Source: Lotus japonicus
Lineage: Eukaryota; Streptophyta; Magnoliopsida; Fabales; Fabaceae
Length of the DNA: 64,000 bases
Direction of reading: 5' to 3'
NCBI RefSeq assembly: GCF_012489685.1
Contig: NC_080043.1
Location: 37,587,127 to 37,651,126 of the forward strand
Positions 23,078 through 34,603 of this stretch are shown here, piece after piece. Position 1 is the stretch's first letter; each line of letters starts with the position of its first letter. A program made the position numbers and the translations under genes. Under the pieces are notes generated by a model. That model saw only the letters and a program-made list of their open reading frames with translations. It did no database searches and was not told the origin of the DNA.

Positions 23078-24070
23078 CTAGAATACGAGAACAGTTAAAA
23101 TATTACCATCGTTCCCACGTTCTTCCTCGTTCGACTCCTCAACTCTTGCTCCTCCCTTGATATGAATCCTTTCCTCTGTAGCAAGTTGTTTTCCTTTCCC
23201 AACATTCCCTGATGATTCGCCCCTGAGTGCCTTGCAATCTTGGGAGAAATGTCCCGGTTGGTTGCAATTGAAGCATAGACTTTCTTTGGTCTTGCACTTA
23301 CTAGCATAGTGCCCTACTTCCCTGCACCTGTAACACGTCACTGCTCTTCCCGAAGTCTTGTTTCATGTCCCTTCGGTAGCATCATTCCCTTTCATCTTAC
23401 TATCAGACGTTTCCTCCTGGGGTGTCTTGCAGTTCACAGCTAGATGCCCCTCTCGGTTACACTTGAAGCATCTCCGTCCAATCACTGAGCATTTGTTAGC
23501 AAAATGCCCAAACTTTCTGCAACGAGTACATGTCACTCCTTTGTCACCAATTGGCTCCCCTCCAGTATCAGCAGTCGTTGGTTTGTAGACTCTTGAGATA
23601 AGATCTCTTCCCTTGAAACGCTGATACGGTCCCCACTGATGGTAGCTCTCCCTTCTGTTGTAGCCTTGAGATCCTGACCTCATTGGTCCCCCAGCTCCTG
23701 TTCGGTTCATTCCTCTTTGTTGATACATCGCCGTCGCCATCAATTGTTGGTGATGCTCACGTGCAGCCTCTTCAGCGCGCATATAAGCGTCTTCCGCAGC
23801 CTGGTTCATCATTGCCTCGATCAGTGTAGCTATTGCCCCCGCCATCCGGTTAAGGTCCACCATCCTATATCCCATCGAACGTCCGATTAGTACTAACCAT
23901 ACGGTAGCACTAGACAAACCACTCAATCCGATTGAGTAGTAACGCAAGCAATTAGAGCGAAAATCGCTCTGCAGACAATCAATTTTCACTCTTTGCAGAG
24001 TCACACAACCTAGCACAGAAGACCTATTCCCCAAAGACTCCCAAAAGACTCGACTAAGCTCTGATACCAC
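23078..24070 (-). pseudogene. gag-like protein lacking capsid, four CCHC knuckles (B unit 2)
   Basis: An open frame of 235 codons (23363-24070) is followed, after one in-frame TGA (23363-23365), by 87 more codons (23078-23341). The likely true start is an internal Met near 23874, because the upstream part runs into the leader and PBS. A short Ala/Glu-rich N-terminal segment leads directly to the nucleocapsid-like part, so the usual capsid domain is missing. Four CX2CX4HX4C knuckles are visible: CTRCRKFGHFANKC, CFKCNREGHLAVNC, CYRCREVGHYASKC and CFNCNQPGHFSQDC. Most gypsy gag proteins have one. The family role is RNA binding and packaging; whether this remnant acts is unknown. Confidence 0.8.
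24058..24069 (-). other. Primer binding site, B unit 2
   Basis: The sense strand reads TGGTATCAGAGC (initiator Met-tRNA type), adjacent to LTR3, as at 14801-14812. Confidence 0.85.
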
Positions 24071-24072
24071 AA

Positions 24073-27000
24073 TGTAACACCCCGATTTCCAGGTGTCACT
24101 TTAGTAACCAAAAATAGACTTTACGCTGAAAACAGGTAATTTTTTTTTCGTTTTCTTTCCTTTAAATCAAAACGATAAGGAAGTAAAGACAAAACCCAAC
24201 TACTAAACTAACCAACATACATCAAATATAAACATGTACAGCCTCAGCTGCACTCCCACGTCACGCGCACTCGCAGTGACTCCAAAGCAGTGTGCCCGTA
24301 AGCAAATATATACAGACCCAGAAGTGTAAATGAGAAAACTATAATTACAAACCACTAGGAGAAAGTCGGCCTCAATATGGCCTAAGCAAAGACCCCTATG
24401 GTCCAACTGACTCACTGTGATCCCTCAGTAAGAGAACCACACGAAAAGTCATGCGTCGGAAACCTACCCGATCCCAAAAGCAAAACGAATCAGAGCTCTA
24501 CACAAAACATGGCGCCTGCCCAAACCTAACCTCCCAGTGCCAAACCCACAACGATCTGAAGTCGGCAAGTTGAAGCTCAACTCCATGCGCCATAGAACTC
24601 CTTTCGTCAGACGTCCACGCTCGTCAGTCCGGTCCTCCATGACCCTTCCCCGATACGTCGCCCGGTGACCAGCAACATCGATCACCCAAGCGGTGGGGCA
24701 TCCCGATCCTGCAGCTCATATTTGATCCCCCCCCGAGGGAGAGACCACCGAGAACCAGTCGGCCATCGACATCTGGCAGCAGGCCGACCGCCCAAACACA
24801 AACATACAACCAAAGCCAAGGCGCTAGGGTCAACTCACAGCAATAAGTACATATACACTCAACATGTGACAGGGTATATATATAAGTTGTTATATAAGCA
24901 TATAAGTAATCCTAGCATGTTATGGCTCTAACATTGCTTCAATAAACAAACAGCACACAGTCTCAGTCAGCATGAATGTATGCGTGAAATGCACAATATG
25001 AATCCGGATTTGTGACGCGTTCCCGTTCGCCACAAGTGAAGCATTTTCACTATGGATGGACCATTCCCGTTATCCATCCTGGATGAACCATTCCCGTTAT
25101 TCATCCTTGGTGAACCATTCCCGTTATTCACCGAATGATGAACCATTCCCGTTATTCATCATTAATGCAAGGTGAACCATTCCCGTTATTCACCATGATA
25201 TGCACAGGTGAACCATTCCCGTTATTCACCCGATTGAATGCAACGTGGTTAGCCAAACAACGAATCGTCCTTACCACGAAAGTGTCTAGCTCACAACCCA
25301 ATCTCAACCAAACCCAATGAGTTAGTGTCGGTCAATACAACACAACTCGGAGTAAGTGTCGGTCAATACAACACAACTCCAACAAGAAAACACAAGGGTC
25401 TAGTGTCGGTCAATACAACACAGCCCAAACAACAAGAGCACCAGGTGTCGGTCAATACAACACGGCTCCACAACACTCCCCAAGAGTACTAGAGTACTCG
25501 GTGACTTTCAATCATCACCATAGCTCACCTTAGTGGCTTCCCCCAATTCCGATAACTCTCCAACCCACAACAAAGTCGACTTTTCCCCGTCTTTCGTAAA
25601 TATTTTCCCCTTCAGTTCTCCTATGCTTAAACGTTAATAAAAATTGTTTCAATTCGAATTAGTCAAGTTATGAGTTTATTTCTCAAAGTCTAAGTTTCCC
25701 AAGTCTTTAGTTTTTCAAAGCTCTATCATTCTAAGTTTTCAAAGATCAACCACCCAAAATACATTTCCCGGAGAAAGTCTAAGAATTCCAACATATGGCT
25801 AAGTCTCAAACCCCACATTTGGACTTGCCTAGGGTTGTTCATCCAACCCGAAATATCAAAGATCACCAGATCAATGAATCTCCACTCCGAAATTGCGTCA
25901 AAACGCTCAATCCAACAAAAGCACAACATCACAAGTATGGAAAAGCATCATAACATCAACTCATCATCAAAAACAACATCAGATAAAACATAAGTCGAAT
26001 TTATCGACGCCTATCATGCAGTCATAGCTAATATATAGTAAGTTGCCCTAACCTCGAGCTGTTCCAGCTTCGCAAACAAAGTTCTCCTCAAACAATTGCT
26101 CTGAGTCTTCCAAAGTTCCCTCAACTGAACCTCGGAGAAAAACAAAGCAGAATCCAAACAAAATCGATTAGTTCGATCGCAAAACAATACATAAACGATA
26201 GACAAAGCATTAAAGCTTCAGAATAGGACAATCAGGTACGAAAAGACAAGTTTTCGAAAACGAAAAACTCCCCCCCCTTAGGAAATAGCCCACGGCCATA
26301 AGGAGAAAAGAGCTTCGGCTCTTTTTCTTCGATCAAATCAGTTTACAAGGTAGTTTTAGGGTAAAACTAAGGCAAAGAAACTGTCAGAACAATTTTCGGA
26401 CAATCGGGCCGAAATACGACTACGCAGGGGCATTTTGGTCCAAAATAAAGGCTCAAAACTTCAAAGTTATCCGTTCTGAAAACAAATTTGACAGCAATGA
26501 TCCTCATGACATCCGTGACAACAAATCCTAAAGGCACGAAGTCAGATTAAGTCTTTTCGACAATAAAGTTTCGAAATGTGAGACAAAAAGAGTTTTGAGT
26601 CAATTTTTCAGATCCTGGACAACTGAATCGCAATCAGAGTTTACTGACAGAGGTTTTAGACTCAGGGGAACATAAGGAACATAACCCAAGCGAGAAATCA
26701 GAGAAATCGGACAATTTTAGAAAAAGCTCAAAACTTAGAGCACAGAAACGACTTCAGAAACTCAGCAGAAACAGAAATCAGAGGCAGGATTCATGATAGT
26801 TACCTCGATACCTAGAAGTAGGGACGAACTGCACGAAGATTGGTCAAGATTTCGCGAAAAATTCTTCTCCTCCCCTCCCCTTAGAACTCGCGGCCAAGAA
26901 TGGGTGAAAATGGCAAGATTTTTGCTTTTTCGCCTATTTATAGGCGGGTGAAATCGCGGGAAAATGAAAATTTCGCGATTCCGATTTTTGCAGCACCATC

Positions 27001-27634
27001 ACCGTGGAATTCTAAGAGAGATTCTAGCGTCAGAATTCCAAAACTCAAAACAAATATCTAGGATTTGGGAAAAACGATATCGAAAAACTCAAAAGCGGTG
27101 TCGGTTAATCTGCCCCGAAAAACTACTTTTTGCTGTGATGCTCAAACGACAAAACTTCCAACTGAAGAAAGATTGGAAACGTCGAAACAAGTCTGACTGC
27201 GCGGACGGAATCTTCGTTAGAAGTCCCGAATAGAAAAAGTATTCATCCATTGCTCGAAAATAGGGTTTCGAAGCAAAGAAATTAGCGTCGGCGGACATCC
27301 GAAAAGTGAAACCTATCGTGCGTACAGTCCAGAGTTCCGAAATGAAACGCTGGTCGATGGAAAAATAAAAAGAATCTTTAAATTTTCCGAGAGTTCGAAA
27401 TCTCACTCAAAACGTTGCTTTAAGAGCGAAATAGCCTATTCTGGACACGCTTGCCATAAGGCAGGTGTGCAGACGACTCGCACTAACTCCGAAAACAGCT
27501 ACGCAACATTCCTCAAGCAATTCCTGAACTTTCTTCTTCATTAATCTTTCTCAAATGTCAAACTCCTGTCACGCTTACACTATTTCTACGTGTGAGTCGG
27601 AAACTTAACTTGTTCTGAAAATCCAGGTCTTACA
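24073..27634 (-). repeat. B array LTR3 (5' LTR in element sense)
   Basis: 3562 bp, TGTAACACCC...GTCTTACA. Contains the hairpin array (25012-25230), the GTGTCGG tandem repeat, the LTR ORF remnant (24464-24685) and a TATA box (26934-26943). It is followed by the duplicated target TATGG (27635-27639). Confidence 0.9.
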
Positions 27635-29406
27635 TATGGGTACATGTTCACAAGCTTGGGAATTAGGTTTCCCTTATCTCCTTTTATTTGCTCTGTGCTC
27701 CATAGTATCAACGTCGCTCCCAGTCAACTTCACCCCAACAGTTGGGCCTTTCTGAGATGCTTCGAAATCATCTGCGACGCGATCCAGCAAGAGCCTGAAC
27801 CCTCCCACTTCTTCTATTTCTATCGTGTGTCCGCCCAGCTATCGCCGCCACGTAGCTGGGTCTCCCTGGAAGCTAGACCTGGACGTCAACGCTTCAACCC
27901 TTTTTGGTCCAGCATCACCGTTGATCTGGCTCGAAAGTACTTCAGGGTCGTAGTGTCCCATAAGTACCTAGAGGTTTTTACCCAGAGGGACGACACCGCC
28001 CGGTTCCCCTTCTACTGGACTCAAGAAGTGCTCCAGGTAGTTGATCCACCTGAGGATTCCTTAACCCCCGAGGACAAAGTTGTCATCAGCTTCCTGGCCA
28101 GACTCCCCGTTTTAGACTGCGCTCATGTGATTGGTAAGTTTTTCCCTTGCTTACTTTGTATTCCATACTTCCTGTTAACTCATCCTTGTTGTTCTTTGCT
28201 TCAGGGAAAATACGCCAGGTCAGTGAAGATCTTCTGGATGCCTTTGGGAAGAAAAGAAAAATCTCATTTCCTCCTCGGGTTAATCTGAAGGGCGACAAGA
28301 CGTCTTTGTTGAAGGTCCAGGCTAGTGGGAAACGACATCTTGGCGAGGAGACCCCTCGCCTTTCCCCCAAGAAACCGCACCTCGCTACTATTGCATCACC
28401 CCCTGGCGGGGAAAGTACTCCCGCTACCTCCACTGCTTTCAATGAGCCTGAGGAGACTCTCGAGGCGAACCAGCCCGGCAATCCTCCAAAGGTGACTCCG
28501 GTTTCCTCGCCCAACACCCCGGGTGGTCCTGTTGACAGATCTATCCCTGGCGCGCGGGTTATCTCGCCATCTCCTGGCCAAAACTTATTCCCATGTGCCA
28601 GTGTTCCGCCGCCGAGTCATAATCCCGCCTCGTCCTCGGGCTCTACAAACTAGGAATTGCCATATTCCCTATCCTTGACGCCATCGCAAGTTGTGAGGAT
28701 GGATGAAGTGGTCAAGCAGCAAGGTTTGGACAGAGTTTCAGAAGGCGCATTGGCGGCGATGCTCCATGCTTTTCACCGCTACAAGCGGTCCGCCCAGGAT
28801 GCCGGAGCGTTGCATTCAGAGGTGGTGCGCCTCCACGCCCTCAACGCTGAATTCGTTGAGGAGTGCAAAGCGCTCCTGGCCAAGCTAAATGCCAAGGAAG
28901 CCTCGTTTTCCAAGGAGTTGGCTGAGCAGACTAACCGTGCTGAGGTTAGCTTGGAGTTTCGAGACAAAAAAATTTCGGAACTGGAAAGGGCCTTTGCAAA
29001 GCTCTATCAGGAGGCGAAGTTGGAGTCCGACACAAAGGAATATTTGATGGCCTCCAAGGATCAAGCCATTTCTTCAATGGGCGAGGAACTTGAAACCCTT
29101 CGTGCCGAATTGGCGCAGAAAAATGAGGCTCTGTCTGCAGCAAAGGCCCAGGCCCAGTCTGACGCGAAGGCCTTAGAAGAGAAGATGAGGTCAGATGTCG
29201 TTGGCGCCGCCGTCTTAGAGCGTGGTCGTGGGTTCTTCCTCACCAAAAACCAAGTTCAACGCCTCCATCCCCAAATTGATCTCAGCTAGATGGGAGCATT
29301 CAAGAAAGTGACTCCCATCGGATTAGTCTGTCCCGACGATCCTCCTGGTTTTGTCGCCGAGCGTTTCCTGAATGAAGAAGATGTGGAGGGGAATGAAGAA
29401 TGTTAA
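27635..29406 (+). pseudogene. A1 antisense ORF, 3' part, with a predicted 71 bp intron
   Basis: Continues the ORF begun at 6482, in the same frame after the B insertion. Exon part 27640-28133 holds most of the PF04195-like region (LGIRFPLSPF, NVAPSQLHPNSWAF, HFFYFYRV, RFPFYWT). A GTAAGT donor at 28134 and a TTGCTTCAG acceptor ending 28204 define a 71 bp intron that joins in frame to 28205. The second exon encodes a Pro/Ser-rich linker, then a long heptad-like coiled coil (about 28690-29200). Two in-frame TAGs (28651-28653 and 29287-29289) break it; the frame ends at 29404-29406. The intron on this strand argues that the ORF was really expressed in this direction. Function unknown. Confidence 0.75.
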
Positions 29407-30100
29407 CAATTTTAAAGTTGATCTTGTAATAACGGTCTATTTCCCTGCTGTCTCTTAATGAAAATTCCAAGTTCCCTTTGTGTTTTGCCTTGCTATGTCC
29501 CTCTTCCCCAATTTTTTTTTCTTTTTTTTAACTTCAATCGAGCTCGGACCTTCCTTCTCTACCAACTTCGTACCCATTATAAGCCTTGGGCGCGCGTATC
29601 ATACCGAGAAAGCTCTTAGACTGTGAATCACGCGAGTCACCCTTCCTATTTCTCGCAAGAGCAGGTGTGGCCCCACCAGCCTTTTTAGGCGGGGTCTTAT
29701 AGTTGCTCGGGACCCAATGGCCATATGGGTTGCCCAAGACTTTAGCCTTGTTAAAAATGCTCATCCGCGTTTCGGGAAGACTTAACTCGCCCATATTTCG
29801 GGGAGGTTCTTTGGATAAGAAGCTTATCCGCACACGGTCAGCGCCAGACTTTCCGGAGCGATCCCCAGACATCAAGGTCGTGTTGGGATCGCCACCTTCA
29901 GGGAATTTTTCCCACCGAGAGTTTAATTGTTAGGAGTATTGTTGAGAATATCCTTTTGTATTTGATTTTGTAGAAAATTTTACATCGAGGGATGCCTCGT
30001 TAAAAAACTCCCGTGACGGAGAAAAAGAGTGCATCTTTATTTTTGGTCCTAGCTTTTCAGTTGTCTCCTCGCCATGCTCTTGCTTTGTGACTGGCCTTTT
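29407..30100. other. A1 region between antisense ORF and gag-pro
   Basis: About 700 bp without a supportable gene. It probably contains the 3' UTR of the antisense ORF. A matching stretch in A2 (50745-51480) shares blocks such as CGCCCATATTTCGGGGAGG and GATGCCTCGTTAAAAAACTC, so it is an old part of the family, not an insertion. Confidence 0.6.
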
Positions 30101-31567
30101 TTATCGGAGTATCACACCCAGCACTCCATCCTCCTCGCCCTGTTCGACAACCCTGTAGTAGAGAGGGATTTTCCCTTGCTCACCCTTCCGCTCGGTGCAA
30201 CAGGCTGACTTCGTTTGCCTCTTATTCTCAACTCCTAGCTGCTCACATTTCCTTTTGTCCCATCGGCACTGTGACCGGTTACCCTTTTCTTCTGCCTCTC
30301 TCTTTTCCCAAGTCTGACGAATTTCTCCTTTGTCTACCCCTAGTCCTGCCCCATTTTCCTTTTCTCTCGCCCTTCGTGAAGGTTTGCTGAATGCGGGTAG
30401 CCTCCAGGGGAGGTCAACGCTGTCTTCTACCAACTTATCGAGGCGCCTCTCTTGCTCGGTGGTGAGCCTAGGTTCAATTGCTAGTACGCCCCTGCTGGTT
30501 GCATCCATATCCCAGTTCTCCCAACGCCGCTCGTTATCAGCACGGGCAAAGTATCTGTCTCGCCCTATCTCCGGGGCTCTCTCGCCTTGACTTTCCACTT
30601 TCTTCAACCTTTTTACTTTTTCGTCAACCCGTCGTCCTCGCTTACCCGTGTCGTTCTGGCTCTGTGTAGCCGGATGCTCTTGTTCGCCTTCAGCGACCTC
30701 AACCTCATGACACATGTGTCCGTCGCTAGCCCCCTTTCTTCCATTCAAGTCAAGGCAGTTGTTGTCGCATTTCTTCGCCCCTTTCTGATCTACCGCTATT
30801 TTCCCTATCCTTCCACATAGTAGTGGATATTTTACCGCGAGGTGGGCCGTTGATATCACCGCACGGAGGCGATTCAGAGTGTTTCGTCCTATGATGATGT
30901 TATATGCTGCTACAACCTGTAAGACCAGATACCTTACCCTTAGGTGCTCAGAGTTCTCGCCCACTCCAAAGACTGTGTCCAAATCCACATAGCCGCGCAC
31001 CCGAACCTGCTTTCCCGAAAAACCTACCAGGTTTCCCGTATATGGCATCAAATCCCTGTCTATTAACCCCAACTGTCCAAACGCATCTCTGTAGATGATA
31101 TCTGCTGAGCTGCCTTGGTCCAACAACACCCTCTGCACATTGAAACCACTAATTCTTACCAGTACCACCAACGGATCATCTATATGGGCCTCGATTCCTT
31201 CAAAATCTGCTGACGATATTACTATATCTGGGTGTTGGCACCCAAATAGAGTCGGATATTCGTGTACCGATGCTACCACCCTTACTTGCTTCCACCTCGC
31301 TGTCGATATGTTGCCGCCCTCGTCAAAACCTCCTGCGATTGTGTTGGCTGTTTCAACTGACGCCCCGCCTTTGTCATTGACAGCTTCCCACGCTTCCTTT
31401 CCCCTCGACAAATTCATCTTCCCTTTACTTGTAATTGGTGCTCGCCTCCGACTATCGCGCCGGTACCCGTCTAATCCATGACCTGTCACCCGTGGTTGCC
31501 TCGCCCTGATCAGTTGTCTAACTTGGCCCTTCAACGATAAACAGTCACTGGTGTTATGGCCTTCCAA
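30101..31567 (-). pseudogene. A1 gag C-terminus and aspartic protease
   Basis: 488-codon open frame following gag in another frame (shift between 31567 and 31645). The N-terminal end carries the His/Cys cluster typical of plant Tat-like gag (EGHNTSDC, residues 2-9). A retropepsin-like region follows (about 90-230) with the active-site motif VLLDQGSSADI, Asp at residue 150, and a flap-like VGFSGKQVRV block. The remainder is basic and low in recognisable similarity, with no RT, RNase H or integrase blocks. Protease would process gag. Because the frame no longer joins gag, the copy is likely inactive. Confidence 0.8.
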
Positions 31568-31644
31568 GTTGTGATATTCACACCATTGGGACAGGCCCTT
31601 GATACCATGCCACGGTTCAATCTCGCATTTGCCATCGTCGGTTC

Positions 31645-32505
31645 CTAGAACGACTTTGCCAACTCCTCACTCAAGTGCCACCCTAGCCTCCGTCGCCGGA
31701 AAGAATTAATTGTCTCCCGAGGACGCTTACACTCTATGCTCTCTCTTCCCGAACAGAGTAGCCTTCCCTTGGACTTCTTGATGAATTGGCCAACTTCCTT
31801 AACTTTTCGCACATTACTTGCCTCCTTATTCTGTATCTGTTTCCTCGCTAGCGACACCTTCGCCGCCCTCATGCGTTTCCTCTTATATGCGTCGCCCTCC
31901 TCTTCCAGGATGTAGTCCCTTGCTCGGGCACGAACTTCTCTCATTGAGCGCGCTGGTTTCCTACTCAGCTCCCAGCTCAACTTTCCCACCATCAAACCGC
32001 TTTTGAAAGTGCACACGCACGTCCGAGATTCCAATTCCTCGAACTTCATGGACGCAGCGCTGTACCGCTCCATGTACTGCTTCAAGGTTTCCCGCTCCCT
32101 CTGTCGAATATCGAACACATCTTCGATCGTTCCTGCAGAGAACTGGACAAGGAATTTGGACGAGAGGTCACATAACCTCGCTATGGATCCTTGAGGCAGA
32201 GTCATAAACCAAGCCATTGTCGCACCTCGAAATGTTAAGGGAAGCATCATGCACTTCACGGAATCAGAAGTCGCGCTCACCGCCATCTTCTCATTGAACT
32301 GAAGAAAATAATCTTTTGGATCGGTTCGCCCCTCGTACGTTTCCAACACAAGGTTCTTCATGCCATTCGGTAAGGTCACCTTTCTCACCGCTACTGAGAA
32401 CGGCTCGACTTTTGCAGCAGGTTTAGCCTCCTTCGCCTCTTCATTCCACTGTATGAGGCGGTAATACTCCAATTCTTTGTGCAAACAATCGTTTTGCAGT
32501 CTCAC
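31645..32505 (-). pseudogene. A1 gag (capsid region of a Ty3/gypsy element)
   Basis: 286-codon frame with the conserved plant gypsy capsid blocks (YEGRTDPKDYFLQFNEKM, CMMLPLTFRGATMAWFMTLP, FDIRQRERETLKQYMERY). It starts 200 bp from the PBS. The corresponding A2 gag has a longer N-terminus, so A1 may have lost some 5' sequence. The C-terminal 50 residues are out of phase with the His/Cys cluster of the next ORF, showing a frameshift near 31700. Role in the family: particle formation. Confidence 0.85.
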
Positions 32506-32692
32506 GTCGCTAGCTTGTAACCGTCGCGCTTTCCTCGCGACGCCTTTCGCGGCGTGGCTTCATCAAGATTTATCAACGGACCGAGAATCTAGGCAAAGAA
32601 TGGAGAATCGAAAATCCACAAGCCGAATCCAAAAATCGAACTTCACACAACCAAATCACAATCCACGTAGTCCGGGAATCGAAATCTACCGA

Positions 32693-32710
32693 TCCCCACA
32701 GACGGCGCCA
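32693..32710 (-). other. A1 primer binding site
   Basis: The sense strand reads TGGCGCCGTCTGTGGGGA, starting two bases from the LTR. The first bases match the TGGCGCCG type used by many plant Tat/Athila elements (Asp-tRNA-like). A2 has the same site with one change (62164-62181). Confidence 0.75.
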
Positions 32711-32712
32711 AA

Positions 32713-33032
32713 TGTTCTATCCATGAACATTGAGATGAGGTATAGTACCTAGAGTGTATGGAACGTGATGTGAGATTCCTAGAGAGAATGAGAGCGTAAC
32801 CGCTTTAGAGAGAGAAAGTAATTGAATTTCAATCTTGTTATTTCTCAAATGAGCCAAGAGTTCTTTACAATTGGTGTTCATCCCTTATTTATAGATGTGG
32901 AGTTGGGCCTGACGTCCCTAACCCTTCCTAAGGGGCTGGTTGGGCCTCTGGGAGGAGGCCCAAGTCCCTGGTCAACTCGTCGCCCTAAGCTGGTGCTCCT
33001 TGGCGAGGGACCCTGGGGTCTCGCCCAGTCCA
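32713..33032 (-). repeat. A1 5' LTR
   Basis: 320 bp; on + it starts TGTTCTATCC and ends GCCCAGTCCA. Followed by the target duplication TTACT (33033-33037). Confidence 0.9.
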
Positions 33033-33338
33033 TTACTGATTAATGAGTGATTAATTAGATGACCATTTGATTTTGGGCTTGGGCCATCTAGTGAAGGGAA
33101 AAGAGAAAGAAAAAAGCAAAACCTAGCCCATGTATGTTGTTGGTCGTTGGTTTCACTAAGGGAAAGGGGGGGATCCTTATTTTTCTTTTACAATCAGAAG
33201 TAGGAGCCTCCCATACTATTTTTCATGTAACACACAACAAGGAAGAGAAGAGAAAAGAGAGAAAGAAATTAAGAACGAGAGAGCGTGATCGAGAGAGAAA
33301 GAAAGAGCGTGCGAACGTGAGAGAGAGGGAAAGCGAGC

Positions 33339-33362
33339 GAGAGAGAGAGAGAGAGAGAGAGA
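33339..33362. repeat. (GA)n microsatellite
   Basis: Twelve uninterrupted GA units within a longer GA-rich stretch (about 33276-33362). It lies in the likely transcribed leader of E0. Confidence 0.9.
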
Positions 33363-34220
33363 TCGGTTGGGAGAAGGAAAGGAGTGCTTGGACAGCAACT
33401 TGTTGATCTTGTTTTCATCTCAAACCTTTGCTTTCCATCACCATTCATTCCAGGTAAGGGCTGGTCTAGGATGAGTAGATTGCCTAGGGTATTTTCCATG
33501 TTTTGCCATGATCTTGATCGCTTTTGCATGAGTTTTGTGATCATGATGCTTGCTGGACTTCTTGCTTTGAATACCATGTTTAATAATCTATATTTGTTGT
33601 ATTTGCCATGGATCTATGATTTTATGTGAAGTTCCTATGAGAACTTGCTAAGTTTCGATTGTTTTCACTTGTTACTACATGATTATTGATGATGGTTCAA
33701 ATCTGGAAATTTTGGGTGATTAGATTGATGTTTAGGGGCTGGAATAATGTTTGTGAGGTTGAAAAGAAAGGAAGAATTTTTTTTGTAAGACTCTAGAGCC
33801 ATTATATGGTTCGGCCAAACCTAGTTTTAAGGGGTCATTCTTCTATTTCGTTTTCATGCACCGGTCATTAGTCATCTCGCTTGATTAATTTTCCATGATT
33901 ATGTGTTTGAAAGGCATGCAAATTATAAATATGGTTATGCATATGCGTTATATTATGCTTATTTGAGAAATTGTGAAAATGGTCGCTCATCTAGCTGTAA
34001 TTCCCACTGTGTTTGTGATTGTTTTGTCGTTATTTTTATTCGATGTATGTTGTAAGACTCTAGGTTGAATTTAGAGCCTTAAACAAAGAGAAACATGATT
34101 AAATCGCTTGCAAGTAAATGAGATAATTAATGGAACATAGGTCTAGTTAAGACTATGGACCATGAGAACGATGGTGCCGTTAGAGACAAACAGTTACTTG
34201 CACGCGAGGGAGATTTTTAT

Positions 34221-34347
34221 GTGGATCATTGCGGCTCCACGTGATAAGGTTGACTGTGGTCTCCTTGATATTAAGGGTGTACTGTGGGTCCCCTTGGGAT
34301 GACTGAGTGTCTCCACGTAAATTGAGGGTTGTACTGTATGTCCCCTC
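34221..34347 (+). repeat. Hairpin array in E0
   Basis: Stem-loops with related ACTGT-containing loops and different matching stems: AAGG/CCTT (34246-34266), AAGGG/CCCTT (34273-34295) and GAGGG/CCCTC (34324-34347). They are preceded by GTGGA/TCCAC (34221-34240) with another loop. The array lies about 260 bp upstream of the E0 ORF start, as in B LTRs. Confidence 0.6.
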
Positions 34348-34603
34348 CGAGAACTGTGCATCTGCGGATGTTCGAGATTGGCCAAGGTGTTTTGGTGGGT
34401 TGTGTGATGTGAGGATTCGTTAGCTTAACTGACTAACTGCTATATAAATAATCCCATAAAGCGAATGGTTAATGCGCATTGCCAAATGCTTTTTAAATTG
34501 TGATGATTTTGTAACCTGACCCTTGCACTACTTGTTTTTGTGTTATTTGTGGGGGGGAGGGTAGATGGTCGTGAAGATAACAGCGACGACCCATTCCTAG
34601 GAG

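Larger units (their letters stand above)
6862..27634 (-). mobile_element. B array: LTR-internal-LTR-internal-LTR of a young Ty3/gypsy family, with scaffold gap
   Basis: The outer ends are TG (6862) and CA (27634), flanked by a perfect TATGG duplication (6857-6861 and 27635-27639) inside the A1 antisense ORF. It contains three LTRs (6862-10439, 14816-19695, 24073-27634) and two internal regions (10440-14815 and 19696-24072) that look essentially identical. The element reads on the - strand, with a Met-tRNA-type PBS (TGGTATCAGAGC) left of LTR2 and LTR3 and a PPT right of LTR1 and LTR2. RT resembles the Del/Tekay group. Capsid, intact protease, RNase H and integrase are absent, so both units are non-autonomous. 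Either a tandem formed by LTR recombination or an assembly duplication would give this layout. Confidence 0.85.
5403..33032 (-). mobile_element. A1: non-autonomous Ty3/gypsy element (Tat-like) with gag-pro and an antisense ORF
   Basis: Flanked by TTACT (5398-5402 and 33033-33037). The 320 bp LTRs (5403-5722 and 32713-33032) differ at about 13 positions by eye. The element reads on the - strand: 5' LTR at right, PBS at 32693-32710, gag, protease, then no RT, RNase H or integrase. Instead it has a + strand ORF (6482-6861 plus 27635-29406) between protease and the 3' LTR. Extra antisense ORFs near the 3' LTR are known in Tat-lineage elements, which supports that assignment. It is interrupted by the B array (6862-27634). 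Without pol it would depend on a partner element. Confidence 0.85.

Noticed and set aside
6482..29406. DNA transposase gene
   Set aside because: The domain's database name mentions a transposon, but no DDE catalytic pattern or terminal inverted repeats are seen, and the ORF lies antisense within an LTR element.
33216..33577. Arg/Ser-rich ORFs over the GA repeat
   Set aside because: They are translations of the (GA)n microsatellite on both strands and have no independent support.
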